NCBI GenBank assembly: GCA_005798825.1
Contig: SYIL01000015.1
Span: 42,437 to 106,436, forward strand
Direction: 5' to 3'
DNA: 64,000 bases
DNA from: Bacteroidota bacterium
GTDB taxonomy: Bacteria; Bacteroidota; Bacteroidia; NS11-12g; UBA955
Shown: piece after piece, positions 9,502-20,957 of the stretch
Position numbering within the stretch: position 1 is the first letter of the stretch
Layout of the letters: each line of letters starts with the position of its first letter
Position numbers and translations under genes: made by a program
The notes under the pieces: model-generated
Seen by the model: the letters and a program-made list of their open reading frames with translations, nothing else
Databases searched by the model: none
What the model was told of the DNA's origin: nothing

Positions 9502-10967
9502 GGTTCCAACCATTTATTTATTACCGAACCCCAACCTTTCCAAGGAAAACAATCTGCGACCGATTCATTGTGGAAAATAAAACAAAAATCCCCTCCCAAT
9601 GCGTGAATAGATGTTTTTAATTTTTCTCCCAACGCAATCGATTCATGGGGGCTTAAACGCAAGTATAATTTGCAGGTAACATCCATAATACAAAAAGGGT
9701 GAACCAGCATCTTTGTAGATTTTTCTGCCACTAAGTCATACCAAGAAAAAGGAAAACTGGTACCCGCCCGAAAACCTACGGCGTCGGGATAACCCATACT
9801 CCAGTCGTGCTCAATGCCGAGCTGGTTTAGCTTGCGATAGCTTGAAGGAAAGTGAAGATTGATATAATGTAATCTTGCGTGCAGTACTTTTTTCCCAGTA
9901 TATCGGGTTAAATAATCAAGCTCTTTTCCCCAAACCTCATCTGGGTTTGAATGTTCTGTTGGGACTTGATATGAGGGATGTAATCCAGTAGCATTGGCTC
10001 CAAGGACCTTGACAGCGCCTAAAATGGAGCTTGCCAAATGCTTGTTATCCAAAGAGATTTGTTTGTTGATCTGAGTGCGTTTATTGCTGAGTAAAAAAAA
10101 CACCTTGCTGTTATTGCTTTCAGCCAACAAAGGAATGGTGTATTTCAAGGGGTGATAAGGATCAATTTTACCAAATAAAACAGACAATCTATCGGTTATT
10201 AACATAGGTCTGGTCATTAAATCTTGCAATGTACTGGCACAATACCTTGCGAAGGATCTACCTCCAAAGCGCAACGCCATATCGATATCAGCCGTAGCAC
10301 TTGTACTTGGTTTTCTTGGAATATTGACACCCATTTGGGAAAATAAAAATGCAATTGCTTTGTCTACGATGGGAATGTCAAGCCAGCCCAAAGTTGAAAG
10401 GTGGCTGTATTTGGCTTGAAATCGAGCGTGTTGATCGGGCGGAAAAGTGCGGGATTTTTTCAAAACAGCCCCCCCCCCTTGCTTGCCATTGTGTAAAGAT
10501 TGAAGCGTGGCCCATTGGTATTCTTCATAGCGAGAGATGCACCAAAAAATATGGGCAAACACATCAAAACTCAAATGATCAACGCCTATTTCTTGTGTGT
10601 TTTCAGAAATAAAAAGTCCCTCAAGCGAATCAAAAGGAAGTGCATGTTTAGATGCTGTTACTGAAATAATGCCATCGGAAGGTGTCCAACCCCATTCTCT
10701 GGTGTTGGTTTCGAACAAAAACCCCCCATTGGGAATGAACAGAAACCCCAAAGGTTTTTGGGTTTGTAGCGTTCGCATCCCCTGCAAAAAAGATTCCTGA
10801 TTAAAGCACTCGGTTTTGGCATAAACAAGTTTAATTGCTGCTTTACTCCGCACAAAATCGTCCCAGTTGTCAGTAGTTTCAAAAGACAATTGGCCTCGCA
10901 AAACAAATACTTCATCGAGTATGTAGTCGAGTCGTCGAGATTTTTGATCATTAAACAATAACACCAT
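9498..10967 (-). CDS. Polysaccharide deacetylase-like protein (DUF7033-type N-terminus)
   Basis: [26 protein letters not shown] and [17 protein letters not shown] typical of Bacteroidota deacetylase-like proteins; start at internal Met 10967. Confidence 0.6.
   Translation of the reverse strand: MVLLFNDQKSRRLDYILDEVFVLRGQLSFETTDNWDDFVRSKAAIKLVYAKTECFNQESFLQGMRTLQTQKPLGFLFIPNGGFLFETNTREWGWTPSDGIISVTASKHALPFDSLEGLFISENTQEIGVDHLSFDVFAHIFWCISRYEEYQWATLQSLHNGKQGGGAVLKKSRTFPPDQHARFQAKYSHLSTLGWLDIPIVDKAIAFLFSQMGVNIPRKPSTSATADIDMALRFGGRSFARYCASTLQDLMTRPMLITDRLSVLFGKIDPYHPLKYTIPLLAESNNSKVFFLLSNKRTQINKQISLDNKHLASSILGAVKVLGANATGLHPSYQVPTEHSNPDEVWGKELDYLTRYTGKKVLHARLHYINLHFPSSYRKLNQLGIEHDWSMGYPDAVGFRAGTSFPFSWYDLVAEKSTKMLVHPFCIMDVTCKLYLRLSPHESIALGEKLKTSIHALGGDFCFIFHNESVADCFPWKGWGSVINKWLEP
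10469..10478 (-). repeat. G10 homopolymer tract within coding strand
   Basis: Ten consecutive C on + strand; encodes QGGGA on - strand and is consistent with the ORF translations on both strands. Confidence 0.9.
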
Positions 10968-10996
10968 GCTTGTTTTGCGTATTATTGTGCAAAATA

Positions 10997-12133
10997 ATGA
11001 AGGTTGCACTAATCACGGGCATAACTGGTCAAGACGGGGCGTATTTGGCCGAATTTCTTTTGAAAAAAGGCTATGAGGTCCATGGAATCAAACGCAGAAG
11101 CTCATTGTTTAATACAGAAAGGGTGGATCATATCTACGAAGATCCCCATATTGAAGGTGGACATTTTAAACTGCATTTCGGCGATTTAACCGATTCCACC
11201 AATCTAATTCGCATTATTCAACTGGTTCAACCCGATGAAATTTATAATTTGGGGGCTATGAGCCACGTTCATGTCAGTTTTGAAATACCCGAGTATACCG
11301 CCAATTGTGATTCCCTGGGCACCTTGCGCTTATTGGAAGCCATCCGGATTCTCGGACTTACCCAAAAAACCCGCATCTATCAGGCCTCAACCTCAGAACT
11401 CTATGGTTTGGTTCAGGAAATACCCCAAAAGGAATCCACTCCTTTCTACCCCAGAAGCCCTTATGCAGTCGCAAAAATGTACGCATTTTGGATTACGGTC
11501 AATTATCGAGAAGCCTATGGTATGTACGCCTGTAGTGGAATTTTGTTTAACCACGAAAGTCCGGTTAGGGGCGAAACATTTGTTACCCGTAAAATAACTC
11601 GTGCTGCTTCGCGTATCGCGCTGGGCCTCCAAGACAAATTATATTTGGGCAACCTAAATTCCAAGAGAGATTGGGGACATGCTAAAGATTTTGTTGAGGC
11701 AATGTGGTTGATTTTACAACAAGAAAAGCCAGAAGATTTCGTAATCGCCACAGGTATAACGACAGAAATTAGAGAATTTGTCCGCCTGGGATTTCAATAC
11801 TTGGGTATAGATTTGGCGTTTAAGGGAGAAGGCATTGATGAAATTGGATATGTTTCCGTCATTAATGCATCTGTTTTTGAGCGCACTACAGGCCAAAAAT
11901 GTGCCTTAGTCGTTGGACAAGAACTTGTCTTTGTTGACAAAAAATATTTTAGACCCACAGAAGTAGATTTGCTCATCGGGGATGCCACCAAGGCAAAACA
12001 AAAACTGGGATGGTCACCAAAGCATAGCTTACATGAACTGGTGATTGACATGATGAAAAGTGATATACTGCAAATGCAAAAAGAGTTGTACTTGAAAGAT
12101 GGAGGGTTTGAAACCAAGAACTATTTTGAGTAA
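10997..12133 (+). CDS. gmd: GDP-mannose 4,6-dehydratase
   Basis: [53 protein letters not shown]. Confidence 0.97.
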   Translation: MKVALITGITGQDGAYLAEFLLKKGYEVHGIKRRSSLFNTERVDHIYEDPHIEGGHFKLHFGDLTDSTNLIRIIQLVQPDEIYNLGAMSHVHVSFEIPEYTANCDSLGTLRLLEAIRILGLTQKTRIYQASTSELYGLVQEIPQKESTPFYPRSPYAVAKMYAFWITVNYREAYGMYACSGILFNHESPVRGETFVTRKITRAASRIALGLQDKLYLGNLNSKRDWGHAKDFVEAMWLILQQEKPEDFVIATGITTEIREFVRLGFQYLGIDLAFKGEGIDEIGYVSVINASVFERTTGQKCALVVGQELVFVDKKYFRPTEVDLLIGDATKAKQKLGWSPKHSLHELVIDMMKSDILQMQKELYLKDGGFETKNYFE

Positions 12134-13065
12134 TGGATAAAAGCGCAAAAATTTACGTTGCGGGGCATGGGGGAATGGTTGGTTCTGCAATACTACGTGA
12201 ATTGGTCTTACAGGGTTACAACAATTGTGTGGCCAGGACATCTGCCGAGTTAGATCTTCGTGACTCTTCAGCCGTTGCTGAATTTTTTGCAAAGGAAAAA
12301 CCCGAATATGTTTTTATAGCAGCAGCAAAAGTCGGCGGTATTTTTGCAAATAATACCCAACGGGCCAATTTTATCTATGACAACCTATCCATTCAAAACA
12401 ACCTGATTCACAATGCCTATTTACAAAAAGCAAAAAAATTGTTGTTCCTGGGAAGTTCTTGCATTTATCCAAAGCTCGCTCCCCAGCCGCTCAAAGAGGA
12501 ATACCTGCTCACCGGTTTATTAGAACCTACGAACGAGCCCTATGCCATTGCAAAGATTGCGGGTATAAAGATGTGTGAAGCATACCGAGACCAATACGGT
12601 TGTAATTTTATATCTGCGATGCCAACAAATATGTATGGCCCAAATGACAATTACCACCCCGATAACAGCCATGTTTTACCCGCCCTCATTCGCAAATTTC
12701 ACGAAGCAAAGACACGCAATGCAAAAAAAGTAACGATTTGGGGAGATGGTAGTCCAATGCGTGAATTTTTATTTGTAGACGATTTGGCAAATGCACTGCT
12801 TTTTTTAATGTGCAATTACAACGCCCGAGAATTTATCAATATTGGATATGGAAGCGATATTGCGATATTGAACTTAGCACAAACAATCGCCAACATAGTG
12901 GGCTATGACGGAAAGATTGATTTTGATCTGACAAAGCCAAATGGTACACCCAGAAAATTGTTAGATAGCAAGCGAATGAATTCCTTGGGTTGGCATGCAA
13001 AAACTGATTTAAAAATAGGTATTCTGCGGGCCTATCAAGACTTTTTGTCGAACCAAGGCCAATAA
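12133..13065 (+). CDS. fcl: GDP-L-fucose synthase
   Basis: [50 protein letters not shown]. Confidence 0.97.
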   Translation: MDKSAKIYVAGHGGMVGSAILRELVLQGYNNCVARTSAELDLRDSSAVAEFFAKEKPEYVFIAAAKVGGIFANNTQRANFIYDNLSIQNNLIHNAYLQKAKKLLFLGSSCIYPKLAPQPLKEEYLLTGLLEPTNEPYAIAKIAGIKMCEAYRDQYGCNFISAMPTNMYGPNDNYHPDNSHVLPALIRKFHEAKTRNAKKVTIWGDGSPMREFLFVDDLANALLFLMCNYNAREFINIGYGSDIAILNLAQTIANIVGYDGKIDFDLTKPNGTPRKLLDSKRMNSLGWHAKTDLKIGILRAYQDFLSNQGQ

Positions 13066-13070
13066 AAAAC

Positions 13071-13078
13071 TACCTTTG
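13071..13078 (+). promoter_or_regulatory. -7 promoter element (TACCTTTG) for gap
   Basis: TAnnTTTG match; ATG at 13104. Confidence 0.55.
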
Positions 13079-13103
13079 CAAAACATTTAAAAATTAAACA
13101 ATC

Positions 13104-14087
13104 ATGAAAGTAGCCATCAATGGTTTTGGCCGTATTGGCCGCCATGCCTTTAAATTTCTTTTGAACACGCCCGGAGTGGATGTTGTTGCCATCAATGATC
13201 TAACCGATAATGCCACACTTGCGCATTTGCTCAAATATGATTCTGTTCACGGAAAATTTTCCGGAACAGTATCATCCGATTCAGAATATTTAATTATCAA
13301 TGGCAAAAAAATAAAAGTGCTTGCCGAAAGAGACCCGAAAGCACTTCCATGGGGTGCTATGGGCGTAGACGTTGTATTGGAAAGCACGGGCATTTTTACT
13401 GACTCTGCCAAAGCTGCAATGCATTTGGAAGCAGGCGCCAAAAAGGTTGTTATTTCTGCTCCTGCTACTGGCGATGTAAAAACTGTTGTTTTGGGAGTAA
13501 ATGACCAAATCATTGATGGCACTGAAACCATATTGTCTAACGCCAGTTGCACAACAAATTGTTTGGCTCCGATGGTAAAGGTTCTTGACGATGCCTTCGG
13601 GTTCGAGCAAGGTTTTATGACCACCATTCATGCCTATACTGCCGATCAAAATTTGGCAGATGCGCCACACAAAGATTTGCGAAGAGCCCGCGCAGCCGCA
13701 TACAGTATTGTTCCTACCAGCACAGGCGCTGCCAAAGCGGTTGGATTGGTTTTGCCACATTTAAAGGGGAAACTGAATGGAAATGCGATGCGTGTTCCCA
13801 TCCCCAACGGATCCGTTACAGATTTGGTTTGCACCCTAAGAACAGCCGTAACAGCTGAGCAAATCAATGCTGCCATGAAAATCGCTGCAGATGGGCCTAT
13901 GAAAGGAATATTGGAATACAATACAGATCCTATTGTAAGTATAGACATCGTCGGAAACACACATTCTTGTATTTTTGACGCTGATTTAACCCAAGTGATA
14001 GGCAATACTGTTAAAATAGTGGGTTGGTACGACAACGAGACAGGGTATAGTGCCCGCGTTTCAGATTTAATAGCCAAAATAGGATAA
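13104..14087 (+). CDS. gap: Type I glyceraldehyde-3-phosphate dehydrogenase
   Basis: [41 protein letters not shown]. Confidence 0.97.
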   Translation: MKVAINGFGRIGRHAFKFLLNTPGVDVVAINDLTDNATLAHLLKYDSVHGKFSGTVSSDSEYLIINGKKIKVLAERDPKALPWGAMGVDVVLESTGIFTDSAKAAMHLEAGAKKVVISAPATGDVKTVVLGVNDQIIDGTETILSNASCTTNCLAPMVKVLDDAFGFEQGFMTTIHAYTADQNLADAPHKDLRRARAAAYSIVPTSTGAAKAVGLVLPHLKGKLNGNAMRVPIPNGSVTDLVCTLRTAVTAEQINAAMKIAADGPMKGILEYNTDPIVSIDIVGNTHSCIFDADLTQVIGNTVKIVGWYDNETGYSARVSDLIAKIG

Positions 14088-14096
14088 TTACGCTCG

Positions 14097-15581
14097 TTAA
14101 TTGACGAGTACCGAAATTGAGCCTAAGGTTTTAACCCTAACCCAAAGAGCCTCCTTTTGCAAACTCCATCCCTCTATTTCCAGGGATTTCAAAGAACCCC
14201 GCAACATAATATTTCCATCAAGGGTTTGGTTCAGCGATTCATGGATTGATTTTTTGGTAAGCAATACCAAATCACCAATATCAAAGACCATTTGCGATTC
14301 TAATTTTTTTCGAATGGTTTCATCCAATATCCATTTGGCTGTTTTTATCAGCACATTTTTGGTTGCAACATCATAGGCTATATTTTTGAGGACAATCTGA
14401 TTGTTTGAGGCTATAAACTCAGGAACGCCCAGCAAATAAAAAGTACCTTTTTTGCTCCCAGAAAAACCAACTTCAATACCCAGTTTTTCTTTTACCGGAA
14501 ACAAACGCAATCCAGTAATTGTAATTTTATCTCTTCCCAATGCATAGGTTTCATTTTTGAACACTTCAAATAACTGTAATGATAAACTGTCATAATTGAG
14601 TTTGAGGTCTGTATATACAGCAAATCCATCTCCTTTATTATAGGGACTGAGTTTCGGTAAAACAATTAGAGGGGTATTCCATGGAGTACTCTGAATAGCT
14701 GGTAAGGCAAGTAAAGAAACTGAGAAATATAAAAACGAACCATCCATATTGAGTTCTCCAATGCTCATGCTTTTGGGCTGAAAACGAAGATACCCTGTAT
14801 AGGGGATGAAAATATCTTCCTGTAGGGCTTTCCATACCGGGGCTACATAAGGTCTTAGGTCTTGTTTACCAATATCGACATCAATCATTGTGGCCAATTT
14901 GTCGAGTTCGGGTGTTAATTGCCTAACCAATAAATCGTTGATATTAATATTGGCAAAACTCACATTGCAAGGATCAATAGGTGTAAAACTGGTAAATGAA
15001 GTACTTGATTTAATGTGGTAATCTAACAGCAGATCGACATCACTTTTAAGGGCAATTTTTGCCCTGCGAAGGGGTTCATTCCAACCACAACTAAATGGAA
15101 TTGAAGGAATTATACAGTTGTCAAACAGACATTTTGGGCAATATGATCCTGTAAATCCATAGGATACATCCAATGCCAAATAAACCGTTTTTGCTGTCCC
15201 TGAAACTCTTATGGGTTCACGTGTAAGCCTGTAATTATAGCGCAAACCCGAACAAGGCTCTTCAGCCCCCGTAAACTCTTTTTGAAATGATTTGTCAGCC
15301 ATTGTAACAAAAGGCTTTAAGGCTACCTTTATCGGAATATTGATCACTGATGAAACGGTGGGTAATGGTTTTGGAAACTCTATTTGATTGGATGCTTCAG
15401 GTGGACTGGGCTTAATGGTTCTGCAGCCAGATATAATCCCAAAAACAAGTATCGTGTTTAGGATTGAAAGTGTTTTTTTGTTTGTCTTAAACGGGGTAAA
15501 ATTTCGTCTACATTTTTGTAAAAACTCCAATTGAGGCGAAATTCTCCATGCGGAATTCCATTGTATTACACTGCGGTTCAT
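14097..15581 (-). CDS. DUF4403 family lipoprotein
   Basis: Lipobox VFGIISGC; RYNYRLTREPIRV; overall DUF4403-like layout. Confidence 0.7.
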   Translation of the reverse strand: MNRSVIQWNSAWRISPQLEFLQKCRRNFTPFKTNKKTLSILNTILVFGIISGCRTIKPSPPEASNQIEFPKPLPTVSSVINIPIKVALKPFVTMADKSFQKEFTGAEEPCSGLRYNYRLTREPIRVSGTAKTVYLALDVSYGFTGSYCPKCLFDNCIIPSIPFSCGWNEPLRRAKIALKSDVDLLLDYHIKSSTSFTSFTPIDPCNVSFANININDLLVRQLTPELDKLATMIDVDIGKQDLRPYVAPVWKALQEDIFIPYTGYLRFQPKSMSIGELNMDGSFLYFSVSLLALPAIQSTPWNTPLIVLPKLSPYNKGDGFAVYTDLKLNYDSLSLQLFEVFKNETYALGRDKITITGLRLFPVKEKLGIEVGFSGSKKGTFYLLGVPEFIASNNQIVLKNIAYDVATKNVLIKTAKWILDETIRKKLESQMVFDIGDLVLLTKKSIHESLNQTLDGNIMLRGSLKSLEIEGWSLQKEALWVRVKTLGSISVLVN

Positions 15582-18500
15582 TATTCTTGAATGGATATAG
15601 GGAAACTTATATTGGTAGATGACCCCAAAAGGGTTAGGATATACATTCCCGGTGCAACGTGTTCAACATCAATGTCAAAATTTGAAGATTTTATTTCTCC
15701 CAATCCCACAATATTGCCACACAGATCAAATAATTTCCAGTTTGATTGCAAAGTACTGCCAAATATCGTGAGACTTTTGGTTGCAGGGTTGGGAAATACC
15801 TTAATTGCAATCGATTTGCCATTTATAACTGTGTTTGTTTCAACCAATAAACCAAACGATAGCGTGTCATTGTTTGTATTTCCATCCAATGAATTCAATA
15901 AAAATATTTTTAGCAAATAGGCACCAGGATCTGAAAAAATGAGGGATTTGTTGCTGGCAATCCAGGCAGAATCTTGGGCGACCAACTCTCCAATAGCAAT
16001 TGTGTCTGAGAATAGAATACTGTTTTGGGAGAGGTTATAAATAGCGTAAACAATCTGATTTTTTTTGCTGTTTCGAACCAATCCCCAGTTTTTCAATTTA
16101 ATTTTAGGATGGCGAATTGAATCTCCCAAAACAATCAGGGTTTTGCCATTTGGACTTTGGGCTTCTACCAAGCCTATGTCTTGCAACAGCTCAACTTTCC
16201 CTTGAATAGAGAATGTGTCATTGAATATATTTTGGTCTTCATAGGATGTTGTGAGAACCGATACGCTAAAGTCTCCAATTTTATTAAATGCGTGTTGTGA
16301 ATCAAACAAGAGTGTATCCTTGCCACGGCCTTCAATTTTTGTTACTTTAGATTGATAAAACGTTCGATCTGTACCTTCAAAAATCGAAACAGAAACCAAC
16401 ACTTTTCTGATAGAATCTGCGCCTTGATTTTGTACCAGAACCCCTATTTTTCTGATGGAGTCTTTGGCATCAAAAGGTTTATTCTCTGGTATTAGCCAAA
16501 CAAATCCAGGGTATGCATCCTTGCCCACAACACCATAAAAACGAGACACTAGGGTGTCATTACTGCGCATTATATCCAAACCCAAATTTGTGTAGGTGCG
16601 GTGAGTAAACATTCCCACATTAACCGGCCTAAAAGTTGGAGAAAATACAACAGTATCCGATTTTCCTGAATCCAGCGTAATGTTTTTACTGTCAAAATAC
16701 AAGCGATTGCCAGCGTATAAAATTTCGCACATGACGGGTGCAGTATTCTTTAAATATCCATTATTGCGAACCAATACCTTTGGAGAAATAGAAGGATTTC
16801 CTAAACTTAATGAATCATTTGTTTTGGGATTTGTGATTCGAATGGCTTCGAAATCATAGGGTTTGCCTACATTAAAATACACCACCAATGAATCATTATC
16901 AGCAAACAAATCAAGGTAATAACGCGTTTTAATTACAATTTTATACAAGCCCAACTGACTCGGCGTAAATGTTTTACTCATGGTCAGAAAACTCCCGAAC
17001 AAACCCTGTAAATAGGCCTTGGTAGAATCGTAATAAAGCAATTTACCCGAAGGGTCAATAATGGAACAATAAAATGGAACATTAAACGCAGGTATTAGTC
17101 CATCGTTGTATACATAATAGGTTAATTTTAACGCTTTTCCTTTGGTATGGAACAACAATGGATCAGGCGAACGCAGAGAGTCAATGCCAATATCAACCAA
17201 TTTGCGCACAAAAAAATTGCGGGTTTGGGTGTCATTTTTGGTATAGGCATCCTTGGCCAATCCCGTTATAAATAAGATTTTTAACTTCCCCGTATCACCA
17301 CATTTATAGGTGGGCCAATACAGTATTTTTGACTGAAATTTCGGCAAACTTAAAAATTGTACTTGGTTGTAAACCAATTTACTACCCTGAAAAATCATAC
17401 AACGTGCCGAAAATGACGGCGTGTTGTCATATCCAACATTTAATATATTTGCCAAGGGCATCAAGGTATCGGTTTTATAAGTATACCCAGAATTTTCTGT
17501 TGGTTCGTAAACACCCGCAACCATTACATCTTTTTTTACGCCCACGTAGAACTTGCGGATTTGGGTGTCATTGTCAACAATTTTATCATCAGATTTTTTT
17601 ACGATAATCATGAGCAAATGCTCACCAAATGATTTGGGGAAATAGGTTTTGGGGAATACATATTTACGTTTAATACCACTGGTGAGGGTGTCTCGAATAG
17701 TATTCTTGTACAAACAACTTCCACCATTCCAAATTTCACAACGTATGTCAAAGCTGTCTTTGGCGTCTTTAACACCAATATTGCCAACAATTCCTGCCGG
17801 GGCAAGGGTATCAGTGGTATATTGATTGATGCTGTCCTTGGGATTGTCTGCAGAAATTGAAGCAATATCGATGTCGGCTTGTATTCTGGGCTCAATAAGA
17901 AATTTAAAAGGCGCACCTGGTGAAAAATCCAACCAATTTGTATCGCCCAATGGCTCAGCATAGAAAAATGTCCCTGGCCGAACAGGTTCTTCAATTTGGT
18001 ATCCAAAAGAAACATTGTTTTTTCCCAATTGTCGAACCCCAACATAAAAAGATCTATTTATGGAGACGGGTTTTTTAAAATCAAGAATATAGTTTCCTGT
18101 TTTGCTTATTAAGGAATCACTCTGGTAAATGAGGGATCGGGGTTTGTTTAATATGCTGTCGTGCGACCAAATTGCCACCCTAAATGGCTGTCCTCCAGCA
18201 CCAAATGAAACCGTAACTTGGTTGATGTATTTGGGTTGATTGGAAGAGAATTTGGCCACAAAATCGCCATTGGTAGCATTAAATCCAATCCCTCCGGGCG
18301 CGGGAGAAAGGTTAACATTTCGATAGCTATATACATTTGCATTGCCAAGCCGGTATGAGGAACCCGTATTGTTAGATGCATTTTTATCATTGCATTCAAC
18401 ATATACCGTGTCGAGTCCCGAATTACTCGGCAAAAGTGAAGGCACACGAACCAGCGATTCTTCACCCGGGAGCAAATCGATCAGAAAACTGTCCTTTTGA

Positions 18501-19309
18501 TTGTTGAATCCTTGGCTCCGTGTATACACGCGAAAGTTTTTTAGTGTGCGTTTTCCAACATTTCTTATTAACGCCTTAACACTATCCGGCCGGCCCAAGG
18601 GTAAAGGTATTTTTCCAAGTGTATACACTTTATTGATGGCCAGATCGTATTGAATTTTAGGAAAATTTAGAATTATGGTCGGGTGATAACTACTGCTAGA
18701 AGGCAAACTATCGGAAGCCTTTAGTCCAATAGCATATTTTACTTGATTTGCCGAATAGCCCGAAACCGAGGCAGCCCCTTCAAAATTCCATTCAAAAGCT
18801 ACAGTTTGTTTTTTAGTCTGTTTGTATTCAGCAAAAATTGCGATATTTTCACCTTTTAAACTGTCGTATTCAAAAGATTTAACATTCAAAGGCAAACGAT
18901 AAAATTTTTCCTCCTTGCCTATATAATTTCCTGGAGAGCCACTGAAAACCAAAATGCTGTTTTTCGTTTCGTCGGGAAAATACAGTTTCCCCATTCCAAA
19001 ATCATTTCGAGAAGTATTTTGAATCCACAGCGTAAATTGGGTATTTAAATTTGGGGCTGCGCCAAGCAAGTGATAAAACTCAACGGAAGTAATGGTGTCT
19101 TTGTCGTTGAGATTTCCCAAAACAGATTTTGGGAATATATAGGCAAACCTTGAAACTTGGGTGTCGCGGACAGTATTGGAGTTCATAGGCCCACCCAGAC
19201 TTCCGCTATAAGCACCATCGCCAATTTTTATGTATTGCGCTTGGCTTAAACCAGAACCAAAAAAAACCAAACAACATACAAAACACCTATAAAACTCTTT
19301 CAACCACAT
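15581..19309 (-). CDS. Large T9SS type A sorting domain protein with CARDB-like repeats
   Basis: Signal peptide; C-terminus IKVFPNPATKSLTIFG...GMYILTLLGSSTNISFPISIQE; seven repeats starting D(I/L/V/F/A)... Confidence 0.8.
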   Translation of the reverse strand: MWLKEFYRCFVCCLVFFGSGLSQAQYIKIGDGAYSGSLGGPMNSNTVRDTQVSRFAYIFPKSVLGNLNDKDTITSVEFYHLLGAAPNLNTQFTLWIQNTSRNDFGMGKLYFPDETKNSILVFSGSPGNYIGKEEKFYRLPLNVKSFEYDSLKGENIAIFAEYKQTKKQTVAFEWNFEGAASVSGYSANQVKYAIGLKASDSLPSSSSYHPTIILNFPKIQYDLAINKVYTLGKIPLPLGRPDSVKALIRNVGKRTLKNFRVYTRSQGFNNQKDSFLIDLLPGEESLVRVPSLLPSNSGLDTVYVECNDKNASNNTGSSYRLGNANVYSYRNVNLSPAPGGIGFNATNGDFVAKFSSNQPKYINQVTVSFGAGGQPFRVAIWSHDSILNKPRSLIYQSDSLISKTGNYILDFKKPVSINRSFYVGVRQLGKNNVSFGYQIEEPVRPGTFFYAEPLGDTNWLDFSPGAPFKFLIEPRIQADIDIASISADNPKDSINQYTTDTLAPAGIVGNIGVKDAKDSFDIRCEIWNGGSCLYKNTIRDTLTSGIKRKYVFPKTYFPKSFGEHLLMIIVKKSDDKIVDNDTQIRKFYVGVKKDVMVAGVYEPTENSGYTYKTDTLMPLANILNVGYDNTPSFSARCMIFQGSKLVYNQVQFLSLPKFQSKILYWPTYKCGDTGKLKILFITGLAKDAYTKNDTQTRNFFVRKLVDIGIDSLRSPDPLLFHTKGKALKLTYYVYNDGLIPAFNVPFYCSIIDPSGKLLYYDSTKAYLQGLFGSFLTMSKTFTPSQLGLYKIVIKTRYYLDLFADNDSLVVYFNVGKPYDFEAIRITNPKTNDSLSLGNPSISPKVLVRNNGYLKNTAPVMCEILYAGNRLYFDSKNITLDSGKSDTVVFSPTFRPVNVGMFTHRTYTNLGLDIMRSNDTLVSRFYGVVGKDAYPGFVWLIPENKPFDAKDSIRKIGVLVQNQGADSIRKVLVSVSIFEGTDRTFYQSKVTKIEGRGKDTLLFDSQHAFNKIGDFSVSVLTTSYEDQNIFNDTFSIQGKVELLQDIGLVEAQSPNGKTLIVLGDSIRHPKIKLKNWGLVRNSKKNQIVYAIYNLSQNSILFSDTIAIGELVAQDSAWIASNKSLIFSDPGAYLLKIFLLNSLDGNTNNDTLSFGLLVETNTVINGKSIAIKVFPNPATKSLTIFGSTLQSNWKLFDLCGNIVGLGEIKSSNFDIDVEHVAPGMYILTLLGSSTNISFPISIQE

Positions 19310-19350
19310 TTTTATACAAACCTACGCGAATTTGATTAACATGCCGATTC

Positions 19351-20190
19351 ATGTACGTAATTTGCAATGCATTGAACAAGCAACTACTCATACAAGAAAT
19401 TCGTGCCAAGCAATCATTCTTGTGTACCGGACTCGATTCCCAAATTGAAAAACTTCCAATCGGGCTAGAACGAAACGGGCAAGGATTGATGACTTTCAAC
19501 CGCGATATTATAGACGCAACCAAAGCCCATAGTGTGGCCTATAAAATTAATACAGCTTTTTATGAGCAATATGGGAAATCGGGTTGGGAGTGGATGGAGC
19601 AGACGCTCAATTATTTGCCAAGCAATACATTTAAAATTGCCGATGCCAAACGAGGGGATATTGGCCATACCAGTTCTATGTATGCCAAAGCATTTTTTGA
19701 AACACTGTGTTTTGATGCCATAACTGTCTCTCCCTATATGGGTGAAGACAGCATTCGGCCCTTTTTAGAATTTACTGGTAAATGGGTAATTTGCTTGGCC
19801 CTTACCAGCAATGTAGGGCATGCAGATTTTCAATTAGACGATTACCGAGGAAAAAAATTATACGAGCGGGTCATAGAATCCGTTTGCAAATGGGGCACTG
19901 AAGAGAATCTGATGTTTGTGGTGGGGGCAACCCGTTTTGATCGCTTCAAAGAGATTCGAAAAATAATTCCCGACCATTTTTTGCTGGTGCCTGGTGTAGG
20001 AGCCCAAGGTGGTGACCTGGAAAGCATAAGTCTCCTTGGCGCCAACCAAGAAATAGGGCTATTGGTGAATTCATCCCGCAGTATTTTATATGCTTCCAGT
20101 GGAAATGATTATGCCGCTTCTGCAGAATCGGAAGCAGCAAAAATGGCATTACAAATGGCAAAATTGATGACGAAACTGTCTCTACAATAA
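19351..20190 (+). CDS. pyrF: Orotidine-5'-phosphate decarboxylase
   Basis: FLCTGLDSQIEKLP, IADAKRGDIGHTS, LLVPGVGAQGGDLES. Confidence 0.95.
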   Translation: MYVICNALNKQLLIQEIRAKQSFLCTGLDSQIEKLPIGLERNGQGLMTFNRDIIDATKAHSVAYKINTAFYEQYGKSGWEWMEQTLNYLPSNTFKIADAKRGDIGHTSSMYAKAFFETLCFDAITVSPYMGEDSIRPFLEFTGKWVICLALTSNVGHADFQLDDYRGKKLYERVIESVCKWGTEENLMFVVGATRFDRFKEIRKIIPDHFLLVPGVGAQGGDLESISLLGANQEIGLLVNSSRSILYASSGNDYAASAESEAAKMALQMAKLMTKLSLQ

Positions 20191-20267
20191 ACCATCATCT
20201 CCTATATTTGGATTACTATTCAACCATACAAGCCCTGCGGAGGTTTGTATATAACTCCATAAAAACT

Positions 20268-20957
20268 TTATCCCCGGGGTTTTAGGGGGCGAATTTCGAC
20301 GTTTACATTGTGAAAATTGCTTGGTGTTTCCAAGCAAAAAATAATTTGTGACGCAACGTCTTCGGGCATCAACATGTTATCATGCGCAGAAATGGTTTCA
20401 CTGTGTCGAAAGAACTCTGTTTTGACAGATCCAGGGTAAATACAAGTAACCTTAATCCCAAAATCTCGAACCTCTTTGTACAAGGCTTCGCTAAATCCCC
20501 TCACCGCAAATTTGGTAGCGCAATAAGCACTAACTTGCTGGTATCCCTCTAAACCAGCAATTGAAGAAATATTTATTATATGCCCTACACCTTGTTTTTT
20601 CATGCTTGGCAATACCAAGCGTGTAGCATAAAACAGGCCTGTTACGTTGGTATCAAACATTTCCTGCCAATGTTCAATCGGTATTTCTTCGCAAAATCCA
20701 AAGTATCCCAATCCTGCATTGTTGATTAAAATATCTATTTTCCCGTGTTTGGATACAATGCCCTCGAAGGAGAGACGAAGGCTTTCTAGATTGCTTACAT
20801 TGGCTTTTATGCAATTGAAATTTTGATTTTGTACGGGGCAATCACCACGACATATTCCATACACAATTGCACCTTTGGCCAGCAATTGATTCACTGTTTC
20901 TAGGCCGATGCCTTTATTTGCTCCTGTTACAATGGCAATAGTGTTTTTTAGGATCAT
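20268..20957 (-). CDS. Short-chain dehydrogenase/reductase
   Basis: IVTGANKGIGLETV, INNAGLGYFG, SSIAGLEGYQQVSAYCATKFA; start at internal Met 20957. Confidence 0.9.
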   Translation of the reverse strand: MILKNTIAIVTGANKGIGLETVNQLLAKGAIVYGICRGDCPVQNQNFNCIKANVSNLESLRLSFEGIVSKHGKIDILINNAGLGYFGFCEEIPIEHWQEMFDTNVTGLFYATRLVLPSMKKQGVGHIINISSIAGLEGYQQVSAYCATKFAVRGFSEALYKEVRDFGIKVTCIYPGSVKTEFFRHSETISAHDNMLMPEDVASQIIFCLETPSNFHNVNVEIRPLKPRG

